Shown: positions 1 to 9,469 of the stretch, piece by piece | Layout: each line of letters starts with the position of its first letter | Numbering within the stretch: the first letter of the stretch is position 1 | Assembly: GCA_900635465.1 (NCBI GenBank) | Contig: LR134135.1 | Coordinates: 1,674,001 to 1,738,000, forward strand | Origin: Lelliottia amnigena | GTDB lineage: Bacteria > Pseudomonadota > Gammaproteobacteria > Enterobacterales > Enterobacteriaceae | Direction of reading: 5' to 3' | DNA length: 64,000 bases | Made by a program: the position numbers and the translations under genes | The notes under the pieces: generated by a model | Seen by the model: only the letters and a program-made list of their open reading frames with translations | Database searches by the model: none | Told to the model about the DNA's origin: nothing

Positions 1-1
1 G

Positions 2-61
2 TACGGTCTGGCGAGCGCGGTGGTGCCGGACTTTGTTGAGAAGTTGCTGAAAGGATTATGA
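2..61 (+). CDS. cobB: NAD-dependent protein deacylase, 3' end only
   Basis: Only the last 19 codons and the TGA stop are in the window. The tail reads YGLASAVVPDFVEKLLKGL, which resembles the C-terminus of CobB, the sirtuin that removes acetyl and succinyl groups from lysines. In E. coli cobB lies next to potD and converges on it, as it would here. The catalytic domain is outside the window, so the call rests on this tail plus the gene neighbourhood. Confidence 0.7.
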   Translation, partial: YGLASAVVPDFVEKLLKGL

Positions 62-69
62 AACACGAT

Positions 70-92
70 CCCCTCTCCCGGTGGGAGAGGGG
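70..92. repeat. GC-rich palindrome between cobB and potD
   Basis: Two 10-base arms (70-79 and 83-92) are perfect inverted copies around a GGT loop. It lies between two convergent genes and could end transcription from either side or stabilise 3' ends, although no T-run follows on either strand. Similar palindromes occur at 10233-10256 and 50769-50791. Confidence 0.55.
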
Positions 93-102
93 AAATACGA
101 AA

Positions 103-1149
103 TCAGCGGCCCGCCTTCAGCTTCTGATAATAGTCTTCATAAAGGCGGCTCGCGTCGCCCACATCATTCTGCCATTCGCCTTTGCTGATGGTTTCCGCGT
201 CCGGATACAGAGACTTATCGTTCGCCACTTCCGGGCTAAGCAGTTTACGTGCGGCGAGGTTTGGCGTCGGATAACCAATCGTTTCTGCCACCTGCTTTGC
301 CACGTCCGGGCGCAGCAGGAAGTTAATCAACTTCATCGCCCCGTCGACGTTTTTAGCATTTGCCGGAATCGACAAGCTATCCATCCAGAAGATCCCGCCT
401 TCTTTCGGCCAGACCACCTGCAGTGGCGTCCCCGCCTGACGCGCAACGTAAGCCGACCCGTTCCACACCATTCCGAGATTCACTTCGCCTTCCATGTATG
501 GATTGGCCGGGTTATCGGAGTTAAACGCCGCCACGTTAGGCATCAGCTTTTTCAGCTCGTTATACGCGGCTTCGATCTCTTTCGGGTCAGTTGTATTACC
601 GGAATAACCCAGTTTACGCAGCGCCATCTGGAGCACTTCGCGGGCGTCGTCGGTCAAGAGCAGGCTGCCTCTGTATTCCGGCTTCCAGAGATCGGCCCAG
701 CTTGTCACCGTTTTCGGGTCTATCTCATCGCTGTTCACGCCGATCGCCGTCGCGCCCCAGATGTAAGGGATGGAGTAGTCATTATTCGGGTCGAACGGTT
801 TGTTGAGCATCTCCGGATCGAGGTTTGAAAAATGGGTCAGCTTCGTTTTATCGATCTTTTGGATCATGCCCTCTTTGCGCATTTTGTCGACGAAATAGGT
901 TGAAGGCACCACCAGATCGTATGCGCCGTCTTTATAGGTTTTGAGCTTGGCATACATGGTTTCGTTCGATTCGTAGGTCGAATAGATAACCTTTATCCCC
1001 GTCTCTTTGGTGAACTGTTCCAGCAGACCTGGTGGTACATATTCAGTCCAGTTATAGAAGTAGAGCGTTTTGCTGTCGTCCGCGTGCGCAGCGCTCATGC
1101 TCATAGCAAGTGCGCCTGCCGCGAGCAGGTGGCGTGACCATTTCATCAT
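103..1149 (-). CDS. potD: Spermidine/putrescine ABC transporter, periplasmic binding protein
   Basis: PotD captures spermidine (and putrescine more weakly) in the periplasm and delivers it to the PotBC channel. The 348-residue protein has a Sec signal peptide (about residues 1-23, ending AHA before DDSKT) followed by a type 2 periplasmic-binding fold. The segment LYFYNWTEYVPP and the later WNGSAY motif are typical of PotD. It is the last gene of potABCD, and its start overlaps the potC stop by four bases (ATGA type), so translation is probably coupled. Confidence 0.96.
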   Translation of the reverse strand: MMKWSRHLLAAGALAMSMSAAHADDSKTLYFYNWTEYVPPGLLEQFTKETGIKVIYSTYESNETMYAKLKTYKDGAYDLVVPSTYFVDKMRKEGMIQKIDKTKLTHFSNLDPEMLNKPFDPNNDYSIPYIWGATAIGVNSDEIDPKTVTSWADLWKPEYRGSLLLTDDAREVLQMALRKLGYSGNTTDPKEIEAAYNELKKLMPNVAAFNSDNPANPYMEGEVNLGMVWNGSAYVARQAGTPLQVVWPKEGGIFWMDSLSIPANAKNVDGAMKLINFLLRPDVAKQVAETIGYPTPNLAARKLLSPEVANDKSLYPDAETISKGEWQNDVGDASRLYEDYYQKLKAGR

Positions 1150-1952
1150 TTAACGTCCCCTGAGTGGTGAGCTTTAAAGCTCCTGGTTTTATCACGAGCA
1201 ATCAGCTGACTGGCGATGACCAGAACCAGCGATAACAGTAGCAGAATGGTTGCCAGCGCGTTCACCTCGGGCGAGACACCCACTTTGACCATGGAATAGA
1301 TTTTCAACGGCAGAATCTCATACCCCGGCCCGGTGACGAACGAGGAGACCACCACGTCGTCCATCGACAGGGTGAAGCTCAGCAACCACCCGGCGGCCAC
1401 CGCAGGCATCGCCAGCGGCAGAATGATTTTGCGCAGAATGGTCATTTCGCTCGCACCCAGATCTTTGGCCGCTTCGAGCATCCGAACGTCAAATCCTTTG
1501 AGCCGCGAGTAAACCGTCACCACCACAAACGGCAGGCAGAAAGTGATATGAGAAAACAGCAGCGACCAGAATCCGAGCTGGACGCCAAGCAGCATAAACA
1601 GCACCAGCAGTGATATGGCCATTACGATATCGGGCGACATCATCACCACAAATAACATCCCGCTGACGAAGGGCTTACCGCGAAAACGGTAGCGATACAG
1701 CGCCACGGCGGTAAGCGATCCGATAAGCGTCGCAAAGGTCGCGGACACAATCGCCATCGTCAGGGAGTGTTGCGCCGCCTGCAGCAGGCTGTCGTTGTTC
1801 ATCAGCAGGCTGTACCACTTTGTCGTAAAGCCCTGCCAGTTAATGCCGAAACGCGAACTGTTAAACGAGTTAACGATCAAAATGATAATCGGGATGTAGA
1901 GATACGCGTAAATGACGGTCATAAAACCGCCGCGCAGCAGACGACCGGTCAT
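1146..1952 (-). CDS. potC: Spermidine/putrescine ABC transporter permease PotC
   Basis: An inner-membrane permease of 268 residues with about six hydrophobic segments. The EAA loop that docks the ATPase is visible as [21 protein letters not shown] (shortened here to its key part EAAKDLGAS) near residue 160. It pairs with PotB to form the channel of the polyamine importer. It overlaps potB and potD by a few bases on each side, as in the E. coli operon. The C-terminus, ending HHSGDVK, is slightly longer than the E. coli one. Confidence 0.96.
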   Translation of the reverse strand: MTGRLLRGGFMTVIYAYLYIPIIILIVNSFNSSRFGINWQGFTTKWYSLLMNNDSLLQAAQHSLTMAIVSATFATLIGSLTAVALYRYRFRGKPFVSGMLFVVMMSPDIVMAISLLVLFMLLGVQLGFWSLLFSHITFCLPFVVVTVYSRLKGFDVRMLEAAKDLGASEMTILRKIILPLAMPAVAAGWLLSFTLSMDDVVVSSFVTGPGYEILPLKIYSMVKVGVSPEVNALATILLLLSLVLVIASQLIARDKTRSFKAHHSGDVK

Positions 1953-2806
1953 TCGAGATCTCCCTTTTTGTTCAGCCAGCGGGAAGCGCGCCAGTAAACC
2001 AGCAGCATAAGACCCATCACCACCGTCAACGTTATGCTGGTGGCGGAGCCGAACGGCCAGTCGCGGATATTCAGGAACTGACTTTTTATCACGTTACCGA
2101 TCAGCAGGTTTTTAGCGCCTCCCATCAGATCAGAGACGTAAAACAGCCCCATCGCAGGCAGCATCACCAGCAGACAGCCCGCGATAATGCCCGGCATCGT
2201 GAGCGGAAGGATAATGCGAATAAATGTCTGAAACTTGCTGGCACCTAAATCCTTCGCGGCCTCCAGCAGCGGTCTGTCGAGCTTCTCAATGCTGGAATAG
2301 AGCGGCATCACCATAAACGGCAGCAAAATATAGACCAGACCAATGATCACCGCGCCGGGGGTAAACATGATGCGAATCGGCGTATCAATCATGCCTGACC
2401 ACAGCAAAAACGCGTTCAGATAGCCTTTGGTGCTCAGGAATATTTTCAGGCCATAAATGCGAATCAGCGAGTTGGTCCAGAAGGGAACAATCAGCAAAAA
2501 CAGCAGCAGAGGGCGCACTTTTTGCGGCAAACGCGCCAGAAACCAGGCGAAGGGATAGCCCAGCACCAGGCAGGCAAGAGTGGCAATGACCGCCATATTG
2601 AGCGAGTGGAGGAGCACTTCAAAATAGAGTGGGTCCAACAGGCGCGCATAGTTATCCAGCGTAAAGACCAGTTTGACAAAATCAGCGTCGTCGCGAGTCA
2701 GAAAACTGGTGGCAATGATCATCAGGTTGGGCAGAAAAACAAACAACACAAGCCAACCCACGATCGTGGCGATCACCACATTCTGGAATTTACTTGTGTT
2801 CTTCAT
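1949..2806 (-). CDS. potB: Spermidine/putrescine ABC transporter permease PotB
   Basis: The second channel subunit of the polyamine importer, 285 residues, with an N-terminal membrane segment and five more hydrophobic stretches. The EAA loop [14 protein letters not shown] is the contact for PotA. The gene overlaps the end of potA by 17 bases and the start of potC by four, so the four pot genes form one tightly packed transcript. The length agrees with the family. Confidence 0.95.
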   Translation of the reverse strand: MKNTSKFQNVVIATIVGWLVLFVFLPNLMIIATSFLTRDDADFVKLVFTLDNYARLLDPLYFEVLLHSLNMAVIATLACLVLGYPFAWFLARLPQKVRPLLLFLLIVPFWTNSLIRIYGLKIFLSTKGYLNAFLLWSGMIDTPIRIMFTPGAVIIGLVYILLPFMVMPLYSSIEKLDRPLLEAAKDLGASKFQTFIRIILPLTMPGIIAGCLLVMLPAMGLFYVSDLMGGAKNLLIGNVIKSQFLNIRDWPFGSATSITLTVVMGLMLLVYWRASRWLNKKGDLE

Positions 2807-3908
2807 CAGCCAGTACGACCTCCCAACTTTCTACCCAGTTCACGACCATTTTTTGATCGAGCGGGTGGTCAAAATCCGGGTCGTCTTCGTTAAAAAACTC
2901 GCTGACGAACACCATTTTGCCGCTTTCCAGTTCCACTACCGATTCCAGCGTCATGCCTTTGTAGTTGCGCTCGCGGATAAAACCAATCAGCCCTTCGGCG
3001 TCCGTGCTGTCATGAATTTCATCTACGCGCAGATCTTCCGGGCGCAACATGACGTTCAGCTTTTGCCCCTTTTCGACTGCAAAATTCACCGTGATATTGC
3101 ACTCACGCCCTTCGACGTTGGCGCGGACGCGTTGCGCATCCAGACGCTCAATGACGGTTGCATCAAAGATATTGATCTCGCCAATAAAACTGGCGACAAA
3201 CAGGTTTTTAGGCTCTTCGTAAATTTCCCGCGGCGTGCCGTCCTGCTCGATTTTTCCGTCGCGCATCACCACGATCCGATCCGACATGGTTAGCGCTTCT
3301 TCCTGATCGTGCGTGACGAACACAAAAGTGATCCCGAGCTTGCGCTGCAGCGCTTTCAGCTCGTTCTGCATCTGTTTGCGCAGCTTGTAATCCAGCGCGG
3401 AGAGGGATTCGTCGAGCAGCAGAAGGCGCGGTTTATTGACCACGGCACGCGCGATAGCCACGCGCTGCTGCTGGCCGCCGGAGAGCTGATGAGGTTTACG
3501 TTGGGCGAATTCGTCTAGCTGAACCATGCGCAGCGCATCGTTGACGCGCGGGGTAATCTGTTCGTTTGGCGTTTTTTGCATGCGCAGCCCAAAGGCCACG
3601 TTTTCGAACACGGTCATGTGCGGGAAAAGGGCATAGCTCTGGAAGACGGTATTGACGTGACGGTGTTCAGCAGGTACATCGGTGATGTCCTGATTTTCAA
3701 GATGAATTTGGCCGTTATCGACGCTTTCTAATCCAGCGATAAGGCGCAAAACGGTGGTTTTGCCACAGCCGGAGGGGCCAAGCAGCGTAAGAAACTCACC
3801 GTCATTGATGCTCAGGTTAAGATCGTCGATGACGATTTTACCGTCGAAACTTTTGCTGATCCCTGATAAAAGCACCAGAGGCGACACCGTACCCAGTTCT
3901 GTATTCAA
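2790..3908 (-). CDS. potA: Spermidine/putrescine ABC transporter ATP-binding protein
   Basis: PotA hydrolyses ATP to drive polyamine uptake through PotBC. Visible motifs are Walker A GPSGCGKT (residues 44-51), the ABC signature LSGGQQQR (142-149), Walker B RLLLLDE (161-167) and a C-terminal TOBE-type regulatory region. No ATG is available at the 5' end. The first in-frame start is TTG at 3908, giving 372 residues against 378 in E. coli. The codon that aligns with the E. coli ATG (before Gly-Gln-Ser) reads AGG. A GGGGA ribosome site lies about 12 bases before the TTG. Confidence 0.94.
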   Translation of the reverse strand: MNTELGTVSPLVLLSGISKSFDGKIVIDDLNLSINDGEFLTLLGPSGCGKTTVLRLIAGLESVDNGQIHLENQDITDVPAEHRHVNTVFQSYALFPHMTVFENVAFGLRMQKTPNEQITPRVNDALRMVQLDEFAQRKPHQLSGGQQQRVAIARAVVNKPRLLLLDESLSALDYKLRKQMQNELKALQRKLGITFVFVTHDQEEALTMSDRIVVMRDGKIEQDGTPREIYEEPKNLFVASFIGEINIFDATVIERLDAQRVRANVEGRECNITVNFAVEKGQKLNVMLRPEDLRVDEIHDSTDAEGLIGFIRERNYKGMTLESVVELESGKMVFVSEFFNEDDPDFDHPLDQKMVVNWVESWEVVLADEEHK

Positions 3909-4074
3909 TTTTTGGCTCTGTCCCCTATAAGCGCTATGAATGGGTTTCGATAGCGGGATTTGTGTTCAACCACCCTGGTGATTCGCAATGAGGGCGGCCA
4001 TTCTACGGCAAAGCATTGAAATCACCAATCCTTGTGACTGATTGATAAACTATATTTATTAACCAATAACGACA

Positions 4075-4096
4075 TAAACGAAAATATTCTCGTTTA
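4075..4096. promoter_or_regulatory. Inverted repeat in the potA-pepT divergent region
   Basis: TAAACGA and TCGTTTA form perfect 7-base arms around an 8-base AT-rich centre. It lies about 80 bases upstream of the pepT start and 170 upstream of potA, in a region that must hold both promoters. It could be an operator or a short hairpin. No binding protein can be named from the sequence. Confidence 0.3.
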
Positions 4097-4175
4097 CGGG
4101 ATAAAAGTGACCTGACGCAATATTTGGGTTTTGATGCTTAATGATAATGTTGTCACAAAAAGTGAGGGTGACTGC

Positions 4176-5423
4176 ATGGATAAATTACTTGAGCGTTTTT
4201 TACAGTACGTTTCGCTGGATACCCAATCTAAAGCGGGTGTCAGGCAGGTGCCGAGCACTGAGGGTCAATGGAAGTTGTTGCACCTGCTGAAGGAACAGCT
4301 GGAGGAGCTTGGCCTGGTCAATGTGACGTTAAGCGAGAAAGGTACGGTGATGGGGACGCTGCCAGCGAATGTCCAGGGTGACATTCCGGCCATTGGATTC
4401 ATTTCCCACGTTGATACATCGCCCGATTTCAGCGGTAAGAACGTCAACCCGCAAATTGTTGAAAATTACCGTGGCGGTGATATTGCGCTGGGCATCGGCG
4501 ACGAAGTTTTGTCCCCGGTTATGTTCCCGGTGCTACATCAGCTGCTGGGACAAACGCTGATCACCACCGACGGCAAAACCTTGTTGGGCGCGGATGATAA
4601 AGCGGGCGTTGCAGAAATCATGACCGCGCTGGCCGTGCTGAAAGGCAAAAACGTGCCGCATGGCGATATTCGTGTAGCCTTTACGCCGGATGAAGAAGTC
4701 GGCAAGGGTGCAAAACACTTTGACGTCGCCGCGTTTAACGCGAAGTGGGCCTACACAGTCGATGGCGGTGGCGTGGGTGAACTGGAGTTCGAAAACTTTA
4801 ACGCGGCCTCAATTACCATCAAAATCGTTGGTAACAACGTTCATCCGGGCTCAGCAAAAGGGGTAATGGTGAACGCACTGTCGCTGGCTACGCGCATTCA
4901 TGCGGAAGTCCCGGCGGAAGAGAGCCCCGAGCAGACCGAAGGTTACGAAGGTTTTTATCATCTGACCAGTATTAAAGGGACGGCGGATAGCGCGCAGATG
5001 CATTACATTGTGCGTGATTTCGACCGTAAAGCCTTTGAAGCGCGCAAGCGTAAGATGATGGAAATTGCTAAAAAAGTGGGCAAAGGACTGCATCCGGATT
5101 GCTACATTGAGCTGATCATTGAGGACAGCTATTACAATATGCGCGAGAAGGTGGTTGAGCATCCGCATATTCTGGACATTGCGCAGCAGGCGATGCGCGA
5201 TTGCGATATCGAACCGCAGCTTAAGCCGATTCGCGGTGGCACTGACGGCTCGCAGCTCTCCTTTATGGGACTGCCTTGCCCGAACCTGTTTACCGGCGGC
5301 TATAACTACCACGGCAAGCATGAGTTTGTGACGCTGGAAGGGATGGAAAAAGCGGTGAAAGTGATTGTACGTATTGCCGAGATTGCGTGTGAGTTCAATG
5401 GGTCGATGCAACGCTATCCTTAA
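4176..5423 (+). CDS. pepT: Peptidase T (tripeptide aminopeptidase), C-terminus altered by an IS30 insertion
   Basis: A zinc-dependent M20 aminopeptidase that releases the N-terminal residue of tripeptides in the cytoplasm. The start at 4176 (MDKLLERF) has GAGGGTG upstream and matches known PepT. An in-frame upstream ATG at 4131 lacks a ribosome site. Metal and catalytic motifs include [18 protein letters not shown] and PDEEVG. The insertion element begins at 5388, inside the gene. The last four original residues (AKQA, still readable at 6611-6622 beyond the element) are replaced by 11 residues ([11 protein letters not shown]) and a stop inside the element. The protein is 415 residues, against 408 restored and 408 in E. 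coli. The catalytic core is intact. Confidence 0.95.
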   Translation: MDKLLERFLQYVSLDTQSKAGVRQVPSTEGQWKLLHLLKEQLEELGLVNVTLSEKGTVMGTLPANVQGDIPAIGFISHVDTSPDFSGKNVNPQIVENYRGGDIALGIGDEVLSPVMFPVLHQLLGQTLITTDGKTLLGADDKAGVAEIMTALAVLKGKNVPHGDIRVAFTPDEEVGKGAKHFDVAAFNAKWAYTVDGGGVGELEFENFNAASITIKIVGNNVHPGSAKGVMVNALSLATRIHAEVPAEESPEQTEGYEGFYHLTSIKGTADSAQMHYIVRDFDRKAFEARKRKMMEIAKKVGKGLHPDCYIELIIEDSYYNMREKVVEHPHILDIAQQAMRDCDIEPQLKPIRGGTDGSQLSFMGLPCPNLFTGGYNYHGKHEFVTLEGMEKAVKVIVRIAEIACEFNGSMQRYP

Positions 5424-6608
5424 TCAAGGGGGACGTTGTCATGAAACGAAGAACTCGGATTAACTACACGCCAGAGCAGAAGGCAATTATCTGGGACAGA
5501 TATAAGCAAGGTGATTCTCTACATGATATCGCCAGAATGTTCGACAGATATCATTCTTCCATTATGCCCACTATCCACCAGACAGGCGGCTACCGTCCTC
5601 CCGTGCGAAAACGGCACCGATTAGCGCTTTCGCTTGATGAAAGAGAGGAGATATCCAGAGGGCTGGTAGCAAAACTCAGCATCAGGGACATCGCCGCCAA
5701 ATTATCAAGAGCGCCCTCAACGATTAGCCGCGAGGTCAGGAGGCACAGTGGTGCAAAACAATACCGAGCAGCAAAAGCCGATGCTACTGCGTGGGAAAAT
5801 GCGCTGAGACCAAAACCGTGCAAGCTAATTGAAAGCCCCGCATTGTGTAAAATCATTGCAGAGAAGATGCATCAGGACTGGTCGCCGGAACAGATCGCCG
5901 GTTGGCTGAAACGTTGTTATCCGGATAATCAGGAAATGCATGTGTCACACGAAACGATTTATAAAACGCTTTTTATACAAACCCGGGGAGCATTAAAAAA
6001 AGAGCTGCAGCAATGCCTCAGAAGCGGAAGAGCAGTGCGTAGATCCAGAACGTCATCGCTTAAAGGGAAAGGATTAGGGTCAATCCCGAACACGATACCT
6101 ATCAGCGAAAGGCCACCAGAGGCGGCTGACAGAGCCATTCCAGGTCACTGGGAAGGTGACTTGATTCAGGGCTCGAAAAACTCCTATATAATCACCCTCG
6201 TAGAACGTCATTCCCGTTTTGTTATGCTGGCGAAGATCAGAGACAACAAGACCATAACGGTTATATCTGCACTCATCAGACAAGCCCGGGAATTACCTGC
6301 TGAACTTTATAAAACATTAACCTGGGACCGGGGCGCTGAAATGACCAGCCACACCCGGTTTACTGTAGCCACAGATATTCAGGTTTACTTCTGCGATCCT
6401 CAATCCCCCTGGCAACGTGGCTCAAATGAAAATACGAACAGATTGCTCAGACAATATTTTCCAAAAGGAACTGACTTATCGGTTCACAGCCAGCAAAGAC
6501 TTAACAGTGTTGCCAGACAGCTCAACGAAAGGCCGAGAAAAACGCTAGACTATGAATCACCCGCAGAACGGTTCAATAAGTGTGTTGCGTCCATCAGTTG
6601 AACTCACA
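5388..6608 (+). mobile_element. IS30-family insertion sequence, complete, 1221 bp
   Basis: The terminal inverted repeats are 5388-5412 and 6584-6608, identical at 20 of 25 positions, both starting TGTGAGTTCAA. The flanking dinucleotide CG (5386-5387 and 6609-6610) is a 2-bp target duplication. The family's usual duplication is 2 bp and IS30 itself is 1221 bp. One uninterrupted transposase gene fills it. Removing the element and one CG copy restores an intact 408-codon pepT. Good repeat identity and an intact transposase suggest a fairly recent, possibly still mobile copy. Confidence 0.93.
5441..6601 (+). CDS. IS30-family transposase
   Basis: A 386-residue DDE transposase. The N-terminal part carries two helix-turn-helix DNA-binding regions (about residues 8-50 and 65-100, the second with the APSTISREV motif of IS30). 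The catalytic domain shows D240 (GHWEGDLI), D296 (TWDRGAEM) and E330 (RGSNENTN), the spacing expected for the family. It starts at ATG 5441 after a GGGGGA ribosome site and stops inside the right inverted repeat. The frame is intact. Confidence 0.95.
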   Translation: MKRRTRINYTPEQKAIIWDRYKQGDSLHDIARMFDRYHSSIMPTIHQTGGYRPPVRKRHRLALSLDEREEISRGLVAKLSIRDIAAKLSRAPSTISREVRRHSGAKQYRAAKADATAWENALRPKPCKLIESPALCKIIAEKMHQDWSPEQIAGWLKRCYPDNQEMHVSHETIYKTLFIQTRGALKKELQQCLRSGRAVRRSRTSSLKGKGLGSIPNTIPISERPPEAADRAIPGHWEGDLIQGSKNSYIITLVERHSRFVMLAKIRDNKTITVISALIRQARELPAELYKTLTWDRGAEMTSHTRFTVATDIQVYFCDPQSPWQRGSNENTNRLLRQYFPKGTDLSVHSQQRLNSVARQLNERPRKTLDYESPAERFNKCVASIS

Positions 6609-6629
6609 CGGCAAAGCAGGCGTAAAACA

Positions 6630-6664
6630 AAGCCCGGTCAGCGAGATGACTGCCGGGCAATTAT
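6630..6664. terminator. Hairpin that originally followed pepT
   Basis: GCCCGG (6632-6637) pairs with CCGGGC (6653-6658), with further pairing GTCA/TGAC inside. It follows the displaced original pepT stop (6623-6625) by a few bases, so before the IS30 insertion it would have ended pepT transcription. It is followed by an AT-rich rather than a T-only tract, and roxA converges from the other side. Confidence 0.5.
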
Positions 6665-6790
6665 ACATACACGAAATCATTCAAGTTGGATCAAGGCGGC
6701 AAGTCTGAGAATCCCCGGACGCTTACTGAAGTCAGTGACCGGGATGAACAGACGCAGCCAACGCAGAGGCAGCGTGAAGAATGATGTGTA

Positions 6791-7912
6791 TCAGTCTTCG
6801 AAGAACCAGTACCCGCTGTTCACGAGCGCGGCCAGCATCGCCAGGAATGAGGGATCTTCCAGCGCGTCACCGAAGGTTTCCGCGTTTAATACCATATGGC
6901 TCGCCAGGGCTTCGAGCGCCGGACGGTGCGGCGAATCGAGTTTTTCGCCATTGACGAAAATATCATCGCCAATGCGCAGCACACGCAAGCCACCCAGGCG
7001 TACCAGGGAATCACCCTGCTGCAACGCATCGTAAATCTCATCCGGCTGATACGGCGGCTCTGCAGGCGCAACGTCCAGTTCGTGACGGGACTGGCTGATA
7101 AATTCGCCGAACCACTGTTTGAAATGCTCCGGCTCGTTAATCAGGCCCAGCATCATCTCGCGCAGTTTATCTAGCTCTTGCGGCAGAATGTCTGCCGGAT
7201 GTTCACGTGCAGGCACATCAGGGTCGCTGTAGCGATGACTGCCCAGCTCACGCTGCAGCACGTAATCGGCAAATCCGCTGATCATCTCGCGTCCGCTTGG
7301 CGCGCGGAATCCCACGGAATAGTTCAGCGAGTTCTCCAGAGAATAACCTTCATGCGGGAATCCCGGCGGGATATACAGAATATCGCCTGGCTCAAGCTCT
7401 TCGTCGATAATGCCTTCAAACGGATCTACCTGGAGCAGATCGGGGTGTGGACAGTGCTGTTTCATCGGCACTTTCTCGCCCACACGCCAGCGACGACGGC
7501 CCGTACCTTGAATGATAAACACATCATATTGATCCAGATGGGGCCCAACGCCGCCACCGGGTACAGAGAAGGAGATCATCAAGTCGTCCATGCGCCAGTC
7601 GGGCAGGGCACGGAACGGATGCATCAAGGCTGCGGTGGGCTCATGCCAATGGTTGACGGCCTGAACCAGTAATGACCAGTTGTTTTCACCCAGATGATCG
7701 TAGCTTTCGAAAGGACCATGGCTTACCTGCCATTTACCGTCCTGATGACTCACCAGTCGGCTGTCCACTTCGTTTTCCATCGCCAGTCCCGCCAGCTCAT
7801 CTGGTGAGATGGGATCGACAAAATTGCTGATGCCGCGTTTCAGAACGACCGGGCGTTTCTGCCAGTAACGTTCGATAAAATCGGGCCAGTTTAGCGTTAA
7901 GTGATATTCCAT
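6791..7912 (-). CDS. roxA: Ribosomal protein uL16 arginine 3-hydroxylase (2-oxoglutarate oxygenase)
   Basis: RoxA (YcfD) hydroxylates Arg81 of ribosomal protein L16 using Fe(II), O2 and 2-oxoglutarate. The JmjC-type iron triad is visible at H125, D127 (GPHLDQYD) and H187 (FPHEGY), the same numbering as in E. coli. The N-terminal two-thirds is the cupin domain. The remainder is the dimerisation and winged-helix-like tail ending GYWFFED. Length is 373 residues, as in the family. It lies between pepT and phoQ as in E. coli. Confidence 0.95.
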   Translation of the reverse strand: MEYHLTLNWPDFIERYWQKRPVVLKRGISNFVDPISPDELAGLAMENEVDSRLVSHQDGKWQVSHGPFESYDHLGENNWSLLVQAVNHWHEPTAALMHPFRALPDWRMDDLMISFSVPGGGVGPHLDQYDVFIIQGTGRRRWRVGEKVPMKQHCPHPDLLQVDPFEGIIDEELEPGDILYIPPGFPHEGYSLENSLNYSVGFRAPSGREMISGFADYVLQRELGSHRYSDPDVPAREHPADILPQELDKLREMMLGLINEPEHFKQWFGEFISQSRHELDVAPAEPPYQPDEIYDALQQGDSLVRLGGLRVLRIGDDIFVNGEKLDSPHRPALEALASHMVLNAETFGDALEDPSFLAMLAALVNSGYWFFED

Positions 7913-8003
7913 ATTATTTATTTCCGCAGGCTCTTATTGAGTCGGATTATAACGGAAGCTCACAAGGCTGCGTGCGGGAATCTCGCTTTTTTCACATTCC
8001 GCG

Positions 8004-9469
8004 TTAACTATCGTCGGAAGAGGGGTGCTGGCGACCAAAAATGGCCTCCATCCGCGCGCCACCCAGCAGGCTATCGCTGGTTTCAATTCTGCCGTTGTAC
8101 TGCTCGACAATCTCCTGGGCAACGGAAAGCCCCCACGCCCTGTCCAGGGCGCAGCGTGTCTGCACGTTGGCCACGATCAAAAACGACATCGCGTTTGTTT
8201 TGTGGGATCCCAGGGCCGTCATCTTCAATGATGATGTGCAACGTGTCATCCGTCTGTTGCGCGGACACTTCCACAAATTCCAGGCAATATTTGCAGGCGT
8301 TATCCAGCAGGTTTCCCATCACTTCGACAAAATCATTTTTCTCGCCGACAAAACTGATTTCTGGAGAAATATCGAGGCTAATATTTACGCCTTTGCGTTG
8401 ATACACTTTATTCAACGCGGAGGTCAAACTGTCGAGAAGCGGTGCGACGGGATGCAACTCGCGGCTTAACAGTGGGCTGCCAGAACGCATGCTGGCGCGG
8501 TGCAGGTAGTAACCAATTTGCTGCGAAATACGGCTGATCTGCTCCAGCATCACCGGCTCGGCATCATCTACGCTCAGCTTTGAACCGCGCATCGAGCGCA
8601 GCGTACTTTGCATTACGGCGAGGGGAGTTTTAAGACTGTGCGTCAGATCGGTCAGCGTGGTGCGGTATTTGTCGTAGCGATCGCGTTCGCTTTTGAGCAG
8701 GCGATTGAGGTTCCGCACCAGGCTTGTCAGTTCGCGGGTGGTTTCAGGATTGGAGTTTTTCACGATTATGTTCTTCAAGCTCGCGCACCTCTTTAGCCAG
8801 CGATTCGATAGGGCGCAGACTCCACCAGGCGGCGATCCATAGCAGCGGGATCACCAGCAGCAGGTTAGCGACCAGCACATACACGAACCAGCTCCAGACC
8901 ATATAGGAGCGTTTTAGCTCCACAGGAATCGTGTCGATGACCACAATCGTCAACTGGGGCATATCTATCGTGGCAGGATAGAGATTGATGGCGACCGAGT
9001 GCGTCATTTCACTGTCGTCGTCATCTTCACGGATCTCGGCGAGCTTACGCTGCATGGAGGCATCATTGTCGAGCAGCCTGCTGGTGGCATTCACGTCGGC
9101 TTCAATTTCATGAAAACCATTCGTTTTGAGCCATTCCGGGCGAATACTTTTTTCCAGCCACGGAACATGGCGTTGTGCCCAGAGCAGCTTACCTTTCTCG
9201 TCATAAATCAGCGCCATCGTCGGGCTTTGCCGATTCAGATTCTCGGGCATATCGACGCTAATGTGGTTGTTTTCCCATTTCGCCAGCGTATAGAAAAGAT
9301 TGCTCTCCCCACGCAGCAGACGGAAGGTCGTTTTATCAAAGCTGACGCTGTAGCCCACGAGCGCCACCATGCCGTAAGCGAGCGAGAGGATCAGCACCAC
9401 TGCGGCGGTCGCCAGCAAAAAACGGACCCGCAGAGAAAGCGGCAAAATATGACGAAGAAGTCTTTTCAT
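8004..9469 (-). pseudogene. phoQ: Sensor histidine kinase PhoQ, frame broken by two +1 indels
   Basis: PhoQ senses low Mg2+, acidic pH and cationic peptides in the periplasm and phosphorylates PhoP. The N-terminal part (two membrane segments around an acidic sensor domain with EDDDDSE) reads from 9469. It loses frame near 8752-8753 (an extra C in the gene strand after EEHNREKL), reads on with the H-box [10 protein letters not shown] and the N-box DNACKY, and loses frame again at a C5 run, 8130-8134. The last part, [11 protein letters not shown] to the stop, is in the third frame. Removing both extra bases gives 487 residues (E. coli 486), so a sequencing error is the likeliest cause. If real, the kinase would be lost. 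Confidence 0.9.

Noticed and set aside
58-828. 256-codon plus-strand open frame across potD
   Set aside because: It is antisense to potD in GC-rich DNA, has no ribosome site, and its product resembles no protein; a shadow frame.
4100-4175. FNR site upstream of pepT
   Set aside because: pepT is FNR-controlled in Salmonella, but no TTGAT-N4-ATCAA match was found; TTGAT occurs without a proper partner half.
4131-4175. pepT start at the upstream ATG 4131
   Set aside because: The extra 15 residues are absent from known PepT and have no ribosome site; ATG 4176 follows GAGGGTG.
8744-9469. A short 241-residue PhoQ as a real truncated sensor
   Set aside because: The missing kinase part follows directly in other frames and is fully conserved, so truncation by a sequencing indel is far likelier.
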